Shown here: positions 34,630 through 43,986 of the stretch, piece by piece
How the letters are laid out: each line of letters starts with the position of its first letter
Position numbering within the stretch: the first letter of the stretch is position 1
Assembly: GCA_016875715.1 (NCBI GenBank)
Contig: VGOZ01000017.1
Location: forward strand, 1 to 50,397
Length of the DNA: 50,397 nt
Reading direction: 5' to 3'
From: Chloroflexota bacterium
GTDB taxonomy: Bacteria > Chloroflexota > UBA6077 > FW602-bin22
Program-made: the position numbers and the translations under genes
Notes under the pieces: model-generated
The model's database searches: none
What the model was told of the DNA's origin: nothing
The model's input: the letters and a program-made list of their open reading frames with translations, nothing else

Positions 34630-35160
34630 ATGAGCGAACGGATGCGTCCGGCGACCCTCTCGCGCGATAAGCGGGAGGCGCTCGTCCGCCCCTATCAGGA
34701 TCCCGTCGTCATCCGCCAGATTCTGGACTCCGCGCGCACGGTGGCCGTTGTGGGGCTTTCGTCGAACGTTCTCCGCCCCAGCCACTTCGTCGGCTACTAC
34801 TTGAAACTGCACGGGTACCGGGTGATTCCGGTCAACCCGCGAGAGGCCGAGGTGCTAGGGGAGAGATCGTTTCCCGATCTTGCATCAATTCCCGAGCCGA
34901 TCGATGTCGTCGATGTCTTCCGACAGCCCGATGCCGTGCCCGCGATCGCCCGGGATGCGATTGCGATCGGTGCCCGGGCGCTGTGGCTGCAGTTCGAGGT
35001 CATCAACCCGGAGGGGGCGGAGATTGCACGTTCGGCGGGACTCCAGGTCGTGATGGATCGCTGCATCAAGATCGAACACGCGCGACATCTCGGACGGATG
35101 CACTGGCTGGGTCTCAACACAGGCGTGATTACCTCGCGGCGAGCGCGCCTCGATGGCTGA
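34630..35160 (+). CDS. CoA-binding domain protein (YccU type)
   Basis: 176 residues, a single Rossmann-like CoA_binding domain: [36 protein letters not shown] at about 30-65 and [34 protein letters not shown] near the C-terminus. Related to the N-terminal domain of succinyl-CoA ligases, without the catalytic parts. Often found beside metX/metY genes in thermophilic bacteria; role unknown, perhaps handling the CoA released by MetX. ATG 34630 (MSERMRP) is chosen; a TTG at 34615 overlapping metY is possible. The next gene overlaps by 8 nt. Confidence 0.87.
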   Translation: MSERMRPATLSRDKREALVRPYQDPVVIRQILDSARTVAVVGLSSNVLRPSHFVGYYLKLHGYRVIPVNPREAEVLGERSFPDLASIPEPIDVVDVFRQPDAVPAIARDAIAIGARALWLQFEVINPEGAEIARSAGLQVVMDRCIKIEHARHLGRMHWLGLNTGVITSRRARLDG

Positions 35161-36505
35161 CGCCCCCTTCCGCTCCTGGCTACGCTGTTTCGGGCGGTGC
35201 TCGAGCGACGAATATCCGCTCGAGGGGTTCCTCTATCGGTGCCCGCGATGCCACGATCTGCTCGAGGTCGGTCACGACATCACTGCGCTCGGGACGCGGA
35301 GTGGCGACACGTGGAAGGCCCTGTTCGACGCCCGCTACAAGCGCACGGAATGGCCGTACGGCAGCGGCGTCTGGGGCAAGAAGGAGTGGGTGGGCCCGAC
35401 GATCGACTCGGCAAACGTGGTCTCGCTCGATGAGGGCGGTACGAACCTCTTCTGGGCGGAACGATACGGCCGCGTGCTGGGACTGGATGACCTCTGGATC
35501 AAGATGTGCGGCAACAGCCACAGCGGATCGTTCAAAGACCTTGGCATGACCGTCCTGGTGTCGGTCGTCAAGCAGATGATCGCGCGGGGAACGCCGGTGC
35601 GCGCGGTAGTGTGCGCGTCGACGGGCGACACGTCGGCATCGCTGGCGGCCTACTGCGCGGTGGCGGGCATCCCGTCGGTCGTGCTCCTACCGCGGGGGAA
35701 GATCAGCACGGCCCAATTGGTGCAGCCGCTCGCGAATGGTTCGCGCGTCCTAGCGCTCGACACCGACTTCGACGGGTGTATGGAGATCGTGCAGCAACTC
35801 GTGGCCGAGCCGGGTGTCTACCTGGCCAACTCGCTGAACCCGCTGCGGATCGAAGGACAGAAGACCGTCGCGGTCGAGATCGTCCAGCAGTTCGACTGGG
35901 CGGTGCCGGACTGGGTGATCATCCCGGGAGGGAACCTCGGGAACGTGAGCGCGCTGGGCCTCGGCTTTCACATGATGCGCGACCTCGGCCTCGTCGAGCG
36001 CCTGCCGCGCATCGCGGTCGCCCAGGTGGAGGCGGCGAATCCGCTCTATCTCGCCTATCACCGCGAATTCGCGGGGGGCCTGACCCCGGTACACGCGCGG
36101 CCCACGCTGGCGACCGCGATCCAGATCGGCAACCCCGTGTCGTACCCGCGCGCGGTGAAGACCATCTGCGAGTTCAACGGCGTGGTGGAGCAGGCGACCG
36201 AGGACGAGCTCGCCGATGCGGCTGCGCGTGCCGATCAGGCGGGCCTGTACTGCGATCCGCATACCGGCGTGGCGCTGGCGGTGCTGGAGAAACTCGTCGC
36301 GCGCGGCGAGATCCTGCCGAGCCAGCGCGTCGTCGTCATCTCCACCGCCAGCGGCTTGAAGTTCAACGAGTTCAAGGTCGGCTACCACGATGGCACCCTG
36401 CCAGCCATCGCGTCCCGACGGGCGAATCGACCGATCGAACTGGCGGCGCGGTACGGCGATGTCCGCGCCGCGGTGTTCTCGCGTGATCTGGTCGAAACCG
36501 TTTGA
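35153..36505 (+). CDS. thrC: Threonine synthase
   Basis: 450 residues, fold-type II PLP enzyme converting O-phosphohomoserine to threonine. N-terminal zinc-ribbon-like Cys12, Cys16, Cys30, Cys33 (LRCFGRC ... YRCPRC), PLP-Lys128 in [14 protein letters not shown], and the phosphate loop [12 protein letters not shown] near residue 265. The Zn ribbon and length fit the bacterial/archaeal ThrC class with an N-terminal ribbon. It shares homoserine as a branch point with metX. The start overlaps the CoA-binding gene by 8 nt. Its stop overlaps the -35 of the next gene. Confidence 0.93.
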   Translation: MADAPFRSWLRCFGRCSSDEYPLEGFLYRCPRCHDLLEVGHDITALGTRSGDTWKALFDARYKRTEWPYGSGVWGKKEWVGPTIDSANVVSLDEGGTNLFWAERYGRVLGLDDLWIKMCGNSHSGSFKDLGMTVLVSVVKQMIARGTPVRAVVCASTGDTSASLAAYCAVAGIPSVVLLPRGKISTAQLVQPLANGSRVLALDTDFDGCMEIVQQLVAEPGVYLANSLNPLRIEGQKTVAVEIVQQFDWAVPDWVIIPGGNLGNVSALGLGFHMMRDLGLVERLPRIAVAQVEAANPLYLAYHREFAGGLTPVHARPTLATAIQIGNPVSYPRAVKTICEFNGVVEQATEDELADAAARADQAGLYCDPHTGVALAVLEKLVARGEILPSQRVVVISTASGLKFNEFKVGYHDGTLPAIASRRANRPIELAARYGDVRAAVFSRDLVETV

Positions 36506-36531
36506 CCGGGCCTCGGCGAAGCCGGCATACT
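36502..36531 (+). promoter_or_regulatory. Promoter TTGACC-18-CATACT at the end of thrC
   Basis: TTGACC (36502-36507, overlapping the thrC stop) and CATACT (36526-36531), 18 bp apart, precede the GTG at 36545 by 13 nt. It gives the cNMP-binding gene its own promoter. Confidence 0.55.
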
Positions 36532-36544
36532 GGCGCAACCCAGA

Positions 36545-36952
36545 GTGATCCACAGTAACGAACTCAAAGCGCTCGATGGCCTCTACGGCACCTACGGCGT
36601 CAAGTACGCCGCCGGCGAGTTCATCGTCCACGAGCACGAGCCGAGTTCCGACCTCTATGTGATCCTGCGCGGCGCGGTCGAGTTCTCGGTCGCCGATCCG
36701 GAGACGATGAACCGTCGGGTCCTCCGCACCGCCCACGCCGGGGAGATCTTCGGTGAGATCTCCTGCTTTAGCGGCCTACCTCGGACCGCCTCCGCCCAAG
36801 CGGTTCAGGAGAGGATGCTGCTCAGGTTCCAGCGCGATACCGCGGTCGAGATGATTCGGACGAGCCCTCAGTTCGCCATCCGCCTCATCCAGACGATGGG
36901 TGACCGGCTCAGGCGGAACACCGAGATGTTGACTCAACTCTGGAATCGGTAG
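36545..36952 (+). CDS. Stand-alone cyclic-nucleotide-binding domain protein
   Basis: 135 residues forming only a cNMP-binding beta-roll, with no DNA-binding or catalytic domain. Residues about 20-110 have GEFIVHEHEPSSDLYVILRGAVEF, the phosphate-binding cassette HAGEIFGEISCFSGLPRTASAQA (FGEI...R-T-A-S), and a C-terminal helix. The cassette keeps the Glu and the Arg-Thr/Ala-Ser that hold cyclic nucleotide phosphate, so ligand binding is plausible. A regulatory subunit or adaptor is the simplest reading. Followed by aconitase after 34 nt. Confidence 0.85.
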   Translation: MIHSNELKALDGLYGTYGVKYAAGEFIVHEHEPSSDLYVILRGAVEFSVADPETMNRRVLRTAHAGEIFGEISCFSGLPRTASAQAVQERMLLRFQRDTAVEMIRTSPQFAIRLIQTMGDRLRRNTEMLTQLWNR

Positions 36953-36986
36953 CATTCCTCCGAGTCTTCCGGAGGATCACCGCCCC

Positions 36987-39695
36987 ATGACCGTGCCGAC
37001 CGCCGATCCGTTCCGCGCTCGCTCATCACTCCCGATCGGCGGTGGGGGCAGGATCGGTTACTACCGCCTGGCCGCCCTCGCGGACCGGATCGCCCTAGGG
37101 CTCGATCGCCTGCCGATGACGGTCAAGATCCTGTTGGAGAATGCGCTCCGCAACCAGGCGCAGGACGGGTTCACCGAGGCGCACGTACGCATGCTCGCGG
37201 ACTGGCGGCCGGGCGCGGCGAAGAACGAGTTCGCCTTCCTCCCCGCGCGCGTGCTTCTCCAGGACTACACCGGCGTTCCGGTAATCGTGGATCTCGCGGC
37301 GATGCGCGCGGCGATGGCGCGAATGGGTGGCGACCCGAGGCGCATCAATCCGCTCGTGCCGGTCGACCTTGTGATCGACCATTCGGTGCAGGTGGATGCC
37401 TTCGGCTCTCGCCTCGCCATGAGCGAGAACGTGACGCGAGAGTACGAGCGGAACGTGGAGCGCTACACCCTGCTCCGCTGGGCGCAGCGCGCGTTCCAGA
37501 ACTTCCGTGTGGTCCCCCCGGGCACGGGCATCGTGCACCAGGTCAATCTCGAGTATCTGGCCCGTGTGGTGGACACTCGCCAGATCGATGGGCACACCGT
37601 TGCCCTGCCCGATACGGTCGTCGGCACCGACTCGCACACGACTATGATCAACGGCCTGGGCGTGCTCGGTTGGGGCGTCGGTGGTATCGAGGCGGAGGCG
37701 AATCTTCTCGGCCAGCCCGTATTCATGACCACGCCCGAAGTCATCGGCTTCCGGATCACCGGTCAGATGCCGGAAGGGACGACCGCGACTGACCTTGTGC
37801 TCACCGTGACGCAGATGCTGCGCCGCCACGGCGTGGTGGACAAGTTCGTCGAATTCTACGGCGTGGGCCTGAGCAATTTGTCTCTCGCCGATCGGGCCAC
37901 AATCTCGAACATGGCGCCGGAGTACGGGGCGACCGCGGGGTACTTCCCCATAGACGACGAGACGCTGCGCTATCTGCGTCTCACGGGCAGGTCCGCGGAG
38001 ACGATCGATCTCGTCGAGCGGTACGCGAAAGAGCAGGGACTCTTCCGCACCGACGCGACCCCGGATCCGACCTTCAACCAGACGCTCTCGCTCGACCTCG
38101 CGACGATCGAGCCAAGCATGGCCGGGCCCCGGCGCCCGCAGGATCGCGTTCCGCTCGCCGCTGTCGCGGGGAGTCTGCGCGGCGGATTCGCAGAGGCGTT
38201 CCTGGGCGAGAACGCGGATCGGAAGGCCGAGGTGACCATCGGTGGCGCGCGCTCCGAGATCGGCCACGGCTCGGTGGTGATCGCCGCGATCACCTCCTGC
38301 ACTAATACGTCGAACCCTCGGGTAATGATCGCGGCGGGTCTCCTGGCGCGCCACGCCGTCGAGCGCGGTCTCTCCACCCGCGCCTGGGTGAAGTCGAGCC
38401 TGGCGCCAGGATCACGCGTGGTCACCGAGTACCTGGACAGGGCTGGCCTCACGCCGTACCTGGAGGCGCTCCGATTTCATACCGTGGGCTACGGGTGCAC
38501 CACATGCATCGGCAACAGCGGCTCGCTGCCGGAGATCGTCGCGACCGCGGTGCGAGAGAAGGATCTCGTTGGCGCCGCGGTGCTCAGCGGCAATCGGAAC
38601 TTCGAGGGACGCGTCAATCCCCTGGCGAAAGCCTCGTACCTTGGCTCCCCGCCCCTCGTCGTCGCGTACGCCCTCGCCGGAACTGTCGACCTGGACCTGA
38701 CGCGCGATCCGCTCGGTACCGACGCGAACGGCCGCGACGTGTACCTCCGCGACATCTGGCCGACGAACGAGGAGGTTGAGGCGACCGTCGCGCGGGCCGT
38801 GGGGGAGGAGGCGTTCCGGACCCGCTACGCCGATGTGTTCAAGGGCGACGACGCCTGGAGGGCGATCCCCGCGCCGGAATCGGATCTCTTCGCATGGGAG
38901 GATGGCTCCACGTACGCCCAGGAACCGCCGTACTTCGAGGGCCTTTCGACCAAGCCGGCGCCCTTCACCGACATCGTCGGAGCCCAAGCGCTCGCCTTGC
39001 TCGGCGACTCGGTGACCACCGACCACATCTCGCCGGCGGGTAACATCCCGGCCGGGCGCCCGGCCGGGCAGTACCTGATCGAGAGAGGTACCCAGCCGCG
39101 CGACTTCAACAACTATGGCGCACGGCGCGGCTCCCACGATGTGATGGTCCGCGGCACGTTCGGCAACATCCGCCTCAGGAACGAACTGGTGCCCGGAAAA
39201 GAGGGCGACTACACCGTCCATCTGCCCTCCGGGGACGTGACGAGCATATTCGAAGCGTCGCGCCGCTATCTCGACGCAGGTACGCCGCTGGCTGTCATCG
39301 CCGGCCAGGAGTACGGCACGGGGAGTTCGCGCGATTGGGCCGCGAAGGGTCCGCTCTTGCTCGGCGTCACATTCGTCCTGGCGGAGAGTTTCGAGCGCAT
39401 CCACCGGTCCAACCTGGTAGGGATGGGGGTGCTGCCGCTCGAGTTCCCCGGCGGAACGTCACGCCACACGCTGGGCCTGACCGGGCACGAGGTCTTCGAC
39501 GTCGTAGGCGTCGAGGCCGGTCTGAAACCGCGCGCGGAAGTGACGGTGCGTGCCCATCGGCCCGATGGGTCGGTCACCGAGTTCCAGGCGATCGCGCGAC
39601 TCGATAGCGACATGGATGTCGCGTACTACCAGCACGGTGGCATCCTGCCCTTCGTGTTGCGCCAACTGTTGCGCCCTTCCCCCGTGGTGGCCTGA
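36987..39695 (+). CDS. acnA: Aconitate hydratase AcnA
   Basis: 902 residues, cytosolic IRP-like aconitase that interconverts citrate and isocitrate in the TCA cycle. [4Fe-4S] ligands are Cys438 (ITSCTNTSNP), Cys504 and Cys507 (GYGCTTCIGNSG). The N-terminal SLPIGGGGRIGYYRL..., DHSVQVD, VGTDSHTTMINGLGVLGWGVGGIEAEA and the C-terminal swivel domain with YGTGSSRDWAAKGPLLLGV, SFERIHRSNLVGMGVLPLEF are all present. Length is normal. The start follows GGAGGA with a spacer of about 12 nt. Confidence 0.97.
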   Translation: MTVPTADPFRARSSLPIGGGGRIGYYRLAALADRIALGLDRLPMTVKILLENALRNQAQDGFTEAHVRMLADWRPGAAKNEFAFLPARVLLQDYTGVPVIVDLAAMRAAMARMGGDPRRINPLVPVDLVIDHSVQVDAFGSRLAMSENVTREYERNVERYTLLRWAQRAFQNFRVVPPGTGIVHQVNLEYLARVVDTRQIDGHTVALPDTVVGTDSHTTMINGLGVLGWGVGGIEAEANLLGQPVFMTTPEVIGFRITGQMPEGTTATDLVLTVTQMLRRHGVVDKFVEFYGVGLSNLSLADRATISNMAPEYGATAGYFPIDDETLRYLRLTGRSAETIDLVERYAKEQGLFRTDATPDPTFNQTLSLDLATIEPSMAGPRRPQDRVPLAAVAGSLRGGFAEAFLGENADRKAEVTIGGARSEIGHGSVVIAAITSCTNTSNPRVMIAAGLLARHAVERGLSTRAWVKSSLAPGSRVVTEYLDRAGLTPYLEALRFHTVGYGCTTCIGNSGSLPEIVATAVREKDLVGAAVLSGNRNFEGRVNPLAKASYLGSPPLVVAYALAGTVDLDLTRDPLGTDANGRDVYLRDIWPTNEEVEATVARAVGEEAFRTRYADVFKGDDAWRAIPAPESDLFAWEDGSTYAQEPPYFEGLSTKPAPFTDIVGAQALALLGDSVTTDHISPAGNIPAGRPAGQYLIERGTQPRDFNNYGARRGSHDVMVRGTFGNIRLRNELVPGKEGDYTVHLPSGDVTSIFEASRRYLDAGTPLAVIAGQEYGTGSSRDWAAKGPLLLGVTFVLAESFERIHRSNLVGMGVLPLEFPGGTSRHTLGLTGHEVFDVVGVEAGLKPRAEVTVRAHRPDGSVTEFQAIARLDSDMDVAYYQHGGILPFVLRQLLRPSPVVA

Positions 39696-39726
39696 GCGGC
39701 GCGGGGAGCTCTCGAGAGGGACGTGC

Positions 39727-39732
39727 TAGGAT
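39727..39732 (+). promoter_or_regulatory. -10-like TAGGAT, near-leaderless
   Basis: TAGGAT ends 9 nt before the ATG at 39742 and no ribosome-binding site lies between. Confidence 0.45.
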
Positions 39733-39741
39733 GCCCGCCCG

Positions 39742-40479
39742 ATGAAGGATCTGCTGTTTCTCGGCGAGGGCGCCGGACCGGCCTTCTACGTCGTGGGCGC
39801 ACTCGCGACACGCTTCGCGGTCACACGCGTCTTCGGCAACGAGCGATTGGACCAGCGGGCCGATGTGATGCGCCGTCTCGACTCTTTTCCGATCCTCGTC
39901 CTCAGCGATTACGACCGAGGACAGTTGTCGGACGACCTGCAGCGACGGGTGATCGATCTCGTTCAGCGCGGCGCCGGACTGCTCATGATCGGCGGGTGGT
40001 CCTCCTTCGGCGGTGCCCGGGGTAGCTGGCACGGAAGCCCGCTCGCCGAGATCCTTCCCGTTGTCATCTCCGATCAGGACGATCGGACCAATACACCGCT
40101 TGGCACGGTCCTTCAGGTGGTGGAACCAGACCATCCCGCCGTAGCCGCGATCGTTGGCCGGGAGCCCTGCTGCGTGTGCGGGTTCAACGACGTCCGCCCC
40201 CGCCACGGTGCGCAGACCCTCATCGCCGGCTATGAGTTGCGTGTATCCGGCGCTCTCCCATCCGGGGCTCACTTCGTGCGCCGTGAGACGCCGATGCTCG
40301 CCGTGTGGCGAGTGGGTTCGGGCCGGGTCGCCGCACTCGCGCCAGACGTTTCGCCCCACTGGGCGGGTGGCATCGTCGACTGGGGCGAGACACGGGTGAG
40401 ACTGCCCACCGGTGCCGAGGTGAGCGACGTGTACCCGGCGTTCCTCGGCGGCCTTTGCGGCTGGCTCGCCGCGGAGTGA
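39742..40479 (+). CDS. Glutamine amidotransferase-like (GATase1-fold) domain protein
   Basis: 245 residues. The N-terminal MKDLLFLGEGAGPAFYV and central GGWSSFGGARGSWHGSPLAEILPV match the putative amidotransferase-like family PF07090. A catalytic-triad Cys is not obvious at the nucleophile elbow (GGWSSFG), so it may be a non-catalytic ThuA-like or sugar-binding relative. C-terminal WRVGSGRVAALAPDVSPHWAGG is another family mark. Its stop overlaps the DinB gene's start as GTGA. Role unknown; such proteins often sit near carbohydrate metabolism genes. Confidence 0.75.
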   Translation: MKDLLFLGEGAGPAFYVVGALATRFAVTRVFGNERLDQRADVMRRLDSFPILVLSDYDRGQLSDDLQRRVIDLVQRGAGLLMIGGWSSFGGARGSWHGSPLAEILPVVISDQDDRTNTPLGTVLQVVEPDHPAVAAIVGREPCCVCGFNDVRPRHGAQTLIAGYELRVSGALPSGAHFVRRETPMLAVWRVGSGRVAALAPDVSPHWAGGIVDWGETRVRLPTGAEVSDVYPAFLGGLCGWLAAE

Positions 40480-40952
40480 ATCGGGTGACCTCGGAGATGG
40501 CAACAGCGCGAGAGATCCTGACCGAAGTCCTCGACGGGATCGAGCGCGTCGTCCGCGGGTGCGCCGAGGAGGACCTGCGCTACCACCCAACCGAGAACGC
40601 GACGAACTCCGTGGCCGCGCTCGTGCGCCACTGCTGCGGTTCGCTCGATTCGTGGCTCGCCCGCGCGGTTGGCGAAATATTCGAGCGCGATCAGGACGCT
40701 GAGTTCCGTTACGAGGGCGACCGGCTGAGCCTCCTCGCGCAGATCGACGCGGCGAGATCGCGGGCAATGGGTCGGGTGGGCGCGCTCACCGGGCGCGATC
40801 TCAGCGAGATCCTGGTGGTGCGCCGCCATAGCCAGGAGCGCGATATCGCTGTTTCCCGCTCCTGGTGCCTCTGGCACGCGATTGCGCACCTGGCCGAACA
40901 CCTCGGGCACATGGCCCTGACCGCGCAGATCGCTCGCGCCCGGCGAGGCTGA
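40476..40952 (+). CDS. DinB-superfamily protein
   Basis: 158 residues, predicted four-helix bundle. Three candidate metal-binding His: His in ALVRHCCGSLDSW, and HAIAHLAEHLGHM near the C-terminus, as in DinB/YfiT-type thiol-dependent transferases. It may act as a metal-dependent S-transferase (bacillithiol, mycothiol or glutathione class) or have another hydrolase-like function. GTG at 40476 overlaps the previous stop (GTGA), so translation is probably coupled; ATG at 40497 is the alternative start. Confidence 0.75.
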   Translation: MNRVTSEMATAREILTEVLDGIERVVRGCAEEDLRYHPTENATNSVAALVRHCCGSLDSWLARAVGEIFERDQDAEFRYEGDRLSLLAQIDAARSRAMGRVGALTGRDLSEILVVRRHSQERDIAVSRSWCLWHAIAHLAEHLGHMALTAQIARARRG

Positions 40953-40989
40953 CAGCGGGAGTTCGACGGCTCGCGCGGGTTCGAGTCTC

Positions 40990-40995
40990 TACAGT
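40990..40995 (+). promoter_or_regulatory. -10-like TACAGT, leaderless spacing
   Basis: TACAGT ends 6 nt before the GTG at 41002. Confidence 0.5.
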
Positions 40996-41001
40996 GCCGT
41001 C

Positions 41002-42519
41002 GTGACCGAGGAGAGGCACGCTCTGGGCCGCCGTCAGGCCGGCCTGCTGATCGCCGCGCTGATGCTCGCCACGGCCCTGACCGCGCTCGACGTGACGATC
41101 GTCGGCACGGCACTCCCCACGATCGTAGGCTCGCTCGGGGGCGCGGAGTTGTACGCCTGGTCGGTAACGACCTATCTGCTCACTTCAACGGTGACAGTCC
41201 CTCTCTATGGTCGCCTCGCCGACATCTACGGCCGGAAGCCGATCTTCAACGTGGGGCTCGTGGTCTTCCTCATTGGATCACTCGCCTGTGGCCTGGCCGC
41301 CACGATGGACCAGTTGATCGCATTCCGGGCCGTGCAGGGTATCGGTGCCGGTGCGCTTCTCCCGATGGGAATGACGATCATCGGCGACACCTTCACGGTG
41401 GCGGAACGCGCCCGGGTCCAGGCGTTTGTTGTCTCCGTCTGGGGGACGTCCAGCGTGATCGGTCCGGCCGCGGGCGCGGCGATCGTCTCCTATCTGCCCT
41501 GGGGCTGGGTGTTCCTCATCAACATCCCCGTCGGCCTCGTCGCGCTCGTGATGCTGGGAGCAAACTATCACGAGACGGTGGTGCGCCGAAGCCGATCGAT
41601 CGATATCGCCGGGGTAGTGAGCCTCAGCGCCTGTGTGAGTGTCCTGATGTACGCCTTCGAGATCGGATTCCGTGCCGAGGGGTTGGGCCTGCTGGCGCTC
41701 GCCGGCGGCGTGCTCCTCCTGTTCGTCGTAATCGAACGGCGGGCCTCCGATCCGATCGTGCCCATGGCGATCCTGCTACGTCCGGTCATCGGCGTCGGTT
41801 ATCTCGCCAGCGTCATCCTCGGGGCGGTGCAGTTCGGCGTCAGTTCGTTCGTGCCGCTGTTTGTTCAAGGTGCGATGGGTGGGACCGCGGCATCGGTCGG
41901 CGCGGTCGTGACGCCGATGGCGATCGGCTGGCCGCTGGGTGCGATCATCTCGGGCAGGCTCATCGTGCAGCACGGTTATCGACGCGTCTTGATCGCCGGT
42001 ATGGCCGCAGTGGCGGTTGGCTCGGCGTCCCTCTTGCGTCTCAATGCCCAGAGTTCGCTTGGCGAGGTCTTCATCGCCGTCGGCGTGATCGGGCTGGGAA
42101 TGGGCCTCACGAACCCGCCGATCGTCATCGCGTTCCAGAATGCCGTCGACTGGGGCCAGCGTGGCATCGCTACCTCGCTTGGCCAGTTCTTCCGGACGAT
42201 CGGCGGCGCACTCGTTGTCGCGCTGATGGGAGCGATCCTGAATCTGGAACTGGCCTGGCGCATGGGTACCGATGCGGCGTCGGATGCCGGAACCATCGTG
42301 AGCCACCTGCTGGATCCCGCGGCGCGGTCGGTGCTCGGACCGGATGTCGCGACTCGAGCTCAGGACGCACTCGCCTCTGCGCTGTGGGACATCCTCCTCA
42401 TCCCGGCTGCGCTCGGCGTGCTCGGATTCCTGGTCATCCTCCGCGCGTTCCCAGCCGGTTCCGTGACGCAACTGGCGGCGACGGCCCAGAATGACCCCGG
42501 AACGCGGGCCGCGGGATGA
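41002..42519 (+). CDS. MFS drug exporter, DHA2 family (EmrB/QacA type)
   Basis: 505 residues with 14 predicted membrane helices. Proton-driven export of drugs or metabolites. Motif A GRLADIYGRKPIFNVGL between helices 2 and 3, the D1-type ALDVTIVGTALPTIVGSLG in helix 1, and RAVQGIGAGALLPMGMTIIGD plus GPAAGAAIVSYLPWGWVFLINIPVG (antiporter motif C region) identify the DHA2 branch. Start GTG 41002 with TACAGT 6 nt upstream, so leaderless. The next gene overlaps as ATGA. Confidence 0.93.
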   Translation: MTEERHALGRRQAGLLIAALMLATALTALDVTIVGTALPTIVGSLGGAELYAWSVTTYLLTSTVTVPLYGRLADIYGRKPIFNVGLVVFLIGSLACGLAATMDQLIAFRAVQGIGAGALLPMGMTIIGDTFTVAERARVQAFVVSVWGTSSVIGPAAGAAIVSYLPWGWVFLINIPVGLVALVMLGANYHETVVRRSRSIDIAGVVSLSACVSVLMYAFEIGFRAEGLGLLALAGGVLLLFVVIERRASDPIVPMAILLRPVIGVGYLASVILGAVQFGVSSFVPLFVQGAMGGTAASVGAVVTPMAIGWPLGAIISGRLIVQHGYRRVLIAGMAAVAVGSASLLRLNAQSSLGEVFIAVGVIGLGMGLTNPPIVIAFQNAVDWGQRGIATSLGQFFRTIGGALVVALMGAILNLELAWRMGTDAASDAGTIVSHLLDPAARSVLGPDVATRAQDALASALWDILLIPAALGVLGFLVILRAFPAGSVTQLAATAQNDPGTRAAG

Positions 42520-43706
42520 GGGTGCGAGCTCTGTCGTGGGGGGCCGCCGCCCGGGCGGTGCTCCTGCTGCTCGTCACCGTCGGCTGCGGCGTCGCCCCGA
42601 TCGAGATCGCCCTCGATGGGACGACCGTACGGCCCGGCGCTCCGGGCGTCGCGATTCCGGCGCGGCTCAGCTACCGCGTCGACCGCACGGCACGCGTTGC
42701 CGTGGACGTCGTCGGGCCCTTGGGCGCCTGGGTCCTCCGCGAGCCGACGATGCGGCACCCGGGCGAGATGTACGAGATCCGCTTTGACGGGACGGTCCCG
42801 TCGCACGATGGGCGCGATCGTGTGGTCATCCCAGACGGCGATTACACCCTGCGCCTCACGATCGCGCCGGAAGGGGGCTCTCCGATCGAGTGGACGGCCC
42901 CCATCGCGGTCGTGGCCGGCGACCCCGTCCCGCTCGTGCTGGGCGAACCGCGCCTGAGCCACGCTCGGATCACTCCGGACGGCGATGGGGTCGACGATGA
43001 GACGATGATCGACTACAGCCTCTCCAAGGAGGCGATCGTGCAGATCTGGGCCGAGAACGACCGTGGCAACCGCGCGACGATCCAGGGTCCGACGCGCCTG
43101 CCTGAGGGGAGTCACCGCCTGCCGTGGGATGGCAGTGCTGGCGGACGCGTGTTCGGGGGAAAGCGGCTCGCCGATGGCACCTACCGGGTGTCGGTACGCG
43201 CCGAGGATCAGGCCGGCAACGTGCGGACCCGCGCCGCACCGATCGAGATCGCCAATGGCGGCATCGAGCGCCTCGAAGTCGCGTCGGTGCGCTTCACCCC
43301 CGCGCGCGTGCGGCGGGGCGAGACGGTGCGGGTGGAGGCGAGCATCGTGAACACCGGCGAGACGGCGCTCGGCACGGCCGGGCCGCCGCCCTCCCATCGG
43401 TACAGCACCACGGACTCGTTCAGCGGTGTTCTCGGGCCGGATGGCGCCCCCCTCGCCGTGCGCGCGGGCACTTGGCGACTGGGCGTCGGCTGGCAGGGCG
43501 CGCCACAGGAACTGCCACTGCGCTGGGGTCTCGCCGAAGCGGCGGCCACCGAACTCGCGCCGGGCACGTCGATCGCACTGACCGCCGAGTTCACCGTCGA
43601 TCTCCCTTCATCCACCGTGCAGCGGTTCTGGGTGGGCATGGTGCGGGAAGGGGTCGGGATGGTCACAGGCCGGGTTGGCGATCACCTCATCGCGATCGAT
43701 CCCTGA
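42516..43706 (+). CDS. Putative lipoprotein with FlgD/Ig-like domains
   Basis: 396 residues. The N-terminus has a hydrophobic stretch ending LLLVTVGCGVAP; Cys in TVGC may be a lipoprotein attachment site, though Thr at -3 is unusual. Two beta-sandwich regions follow: YRVDRTARVAVDVVGPLGAWV (about 50-130) and the FlgD-like ITPDGDGVDDETMIDYSLSKEAIVQIW ... DGTYRVSVRAEDQAGN (about 150-250), then a C-terminal CARDB-like region VRRGETVRVEASIVNTGET. Probably an extracytoplasmic structural or cargo-binding protein. Its ATGA overlap with the MFS exporter suggests they work together or at least are cotranslated. Confidence 0.7.
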   Translation: MRVRALSWGAAARAVLLLLVTVGCGVAPIEIALDGTTVRPGAPGVAIPARLSYRVDRTARVAVDVVGPLGAWVLREPTMRHPGEMYEIRFDGTVPSHDGRDRVVIPDGDYTLRLTIAPEGGSPIEWTAPIAVVAGDPVPLVLGEPRLSHARITPDGDGVDDETMIDYSLSKEAIVQIWAENDRGNRATIQGPTRLPEGSHRLPWDGSAGGRVFGGKRLADGTYRVSVRAEDQAGNVRTRAAPIEIANGGIERLEVASVRFTPARVRRGETVRVEASIVNTGETALGTAGPPPSHRYSTTDSFSGVLGPDGAPLAVRAGTWRLGVGWQGAPQELPLRWGLAEAAATELAPGTSIALTAEFTVDLPSSTVQRFWVGMVREGVGMVTGRVGDHLIAIDP

Positions 43707-43710
43707 TCGA

Positions 43711-43980
43711 TCAGCGCCGGGCCACATCCTCGTCCACCCGCCACTCCGCGGCGATGAGCGCGCGACGGCGAGCCCGCACCCTCAGCCGCCGCTGCCAGAA
43801 CACGATAGCCCCGACGATCGGAATGGCGACGAGGCCGAACCAGAGGACGCCCGTGAAGGTGAAGAACTCGATGCCGTGCGCGTTTGGCATGGCGAAAACC
43901 ACGTAGATCGCGGTACCGACCTTGAACGCGGCGAGCGTGCCGAACATCGTATAGGCAGCGACCCGCGCCTCCGGCGTCAC
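43711..43980 (-). CDS. Small two-span membrane protein
   Basis: 89 residues. Two hydrophobic segments (about 9-31 and 42-62, with FFTFTGVLWFGLVAIPIVGAIVFW) followed by the basic tail QRRLRVRARRRA. No family recognised. The GTG at 43980 lies 6 nt after TAGACT on the minus strand, so it is leaderless. Divergent from recJ, and convergent with the lipoprotein gene (4 nt apart). The membrane pattern and promoter make a real gene likely. Confidence 0.65.
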   Translation of the reverse strand: MTPEARVAAYTMFGTLAAFKVGTAIYVVFAMPNAHGIEFFTFTGVLWFGLVAIPIVGAIVFWQRRLRVRARRRALIAAEWRVDEDVARR

Positions 43981-43986
43981 TCGACA

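Noticed and set aside
40970-40995. A T-arm-like GGTTCGAGTC sequence suggesting a tRNA
   Set aside because: The flanking bases do not form a T stem, and no acceptor, D or anticodon arm is present.
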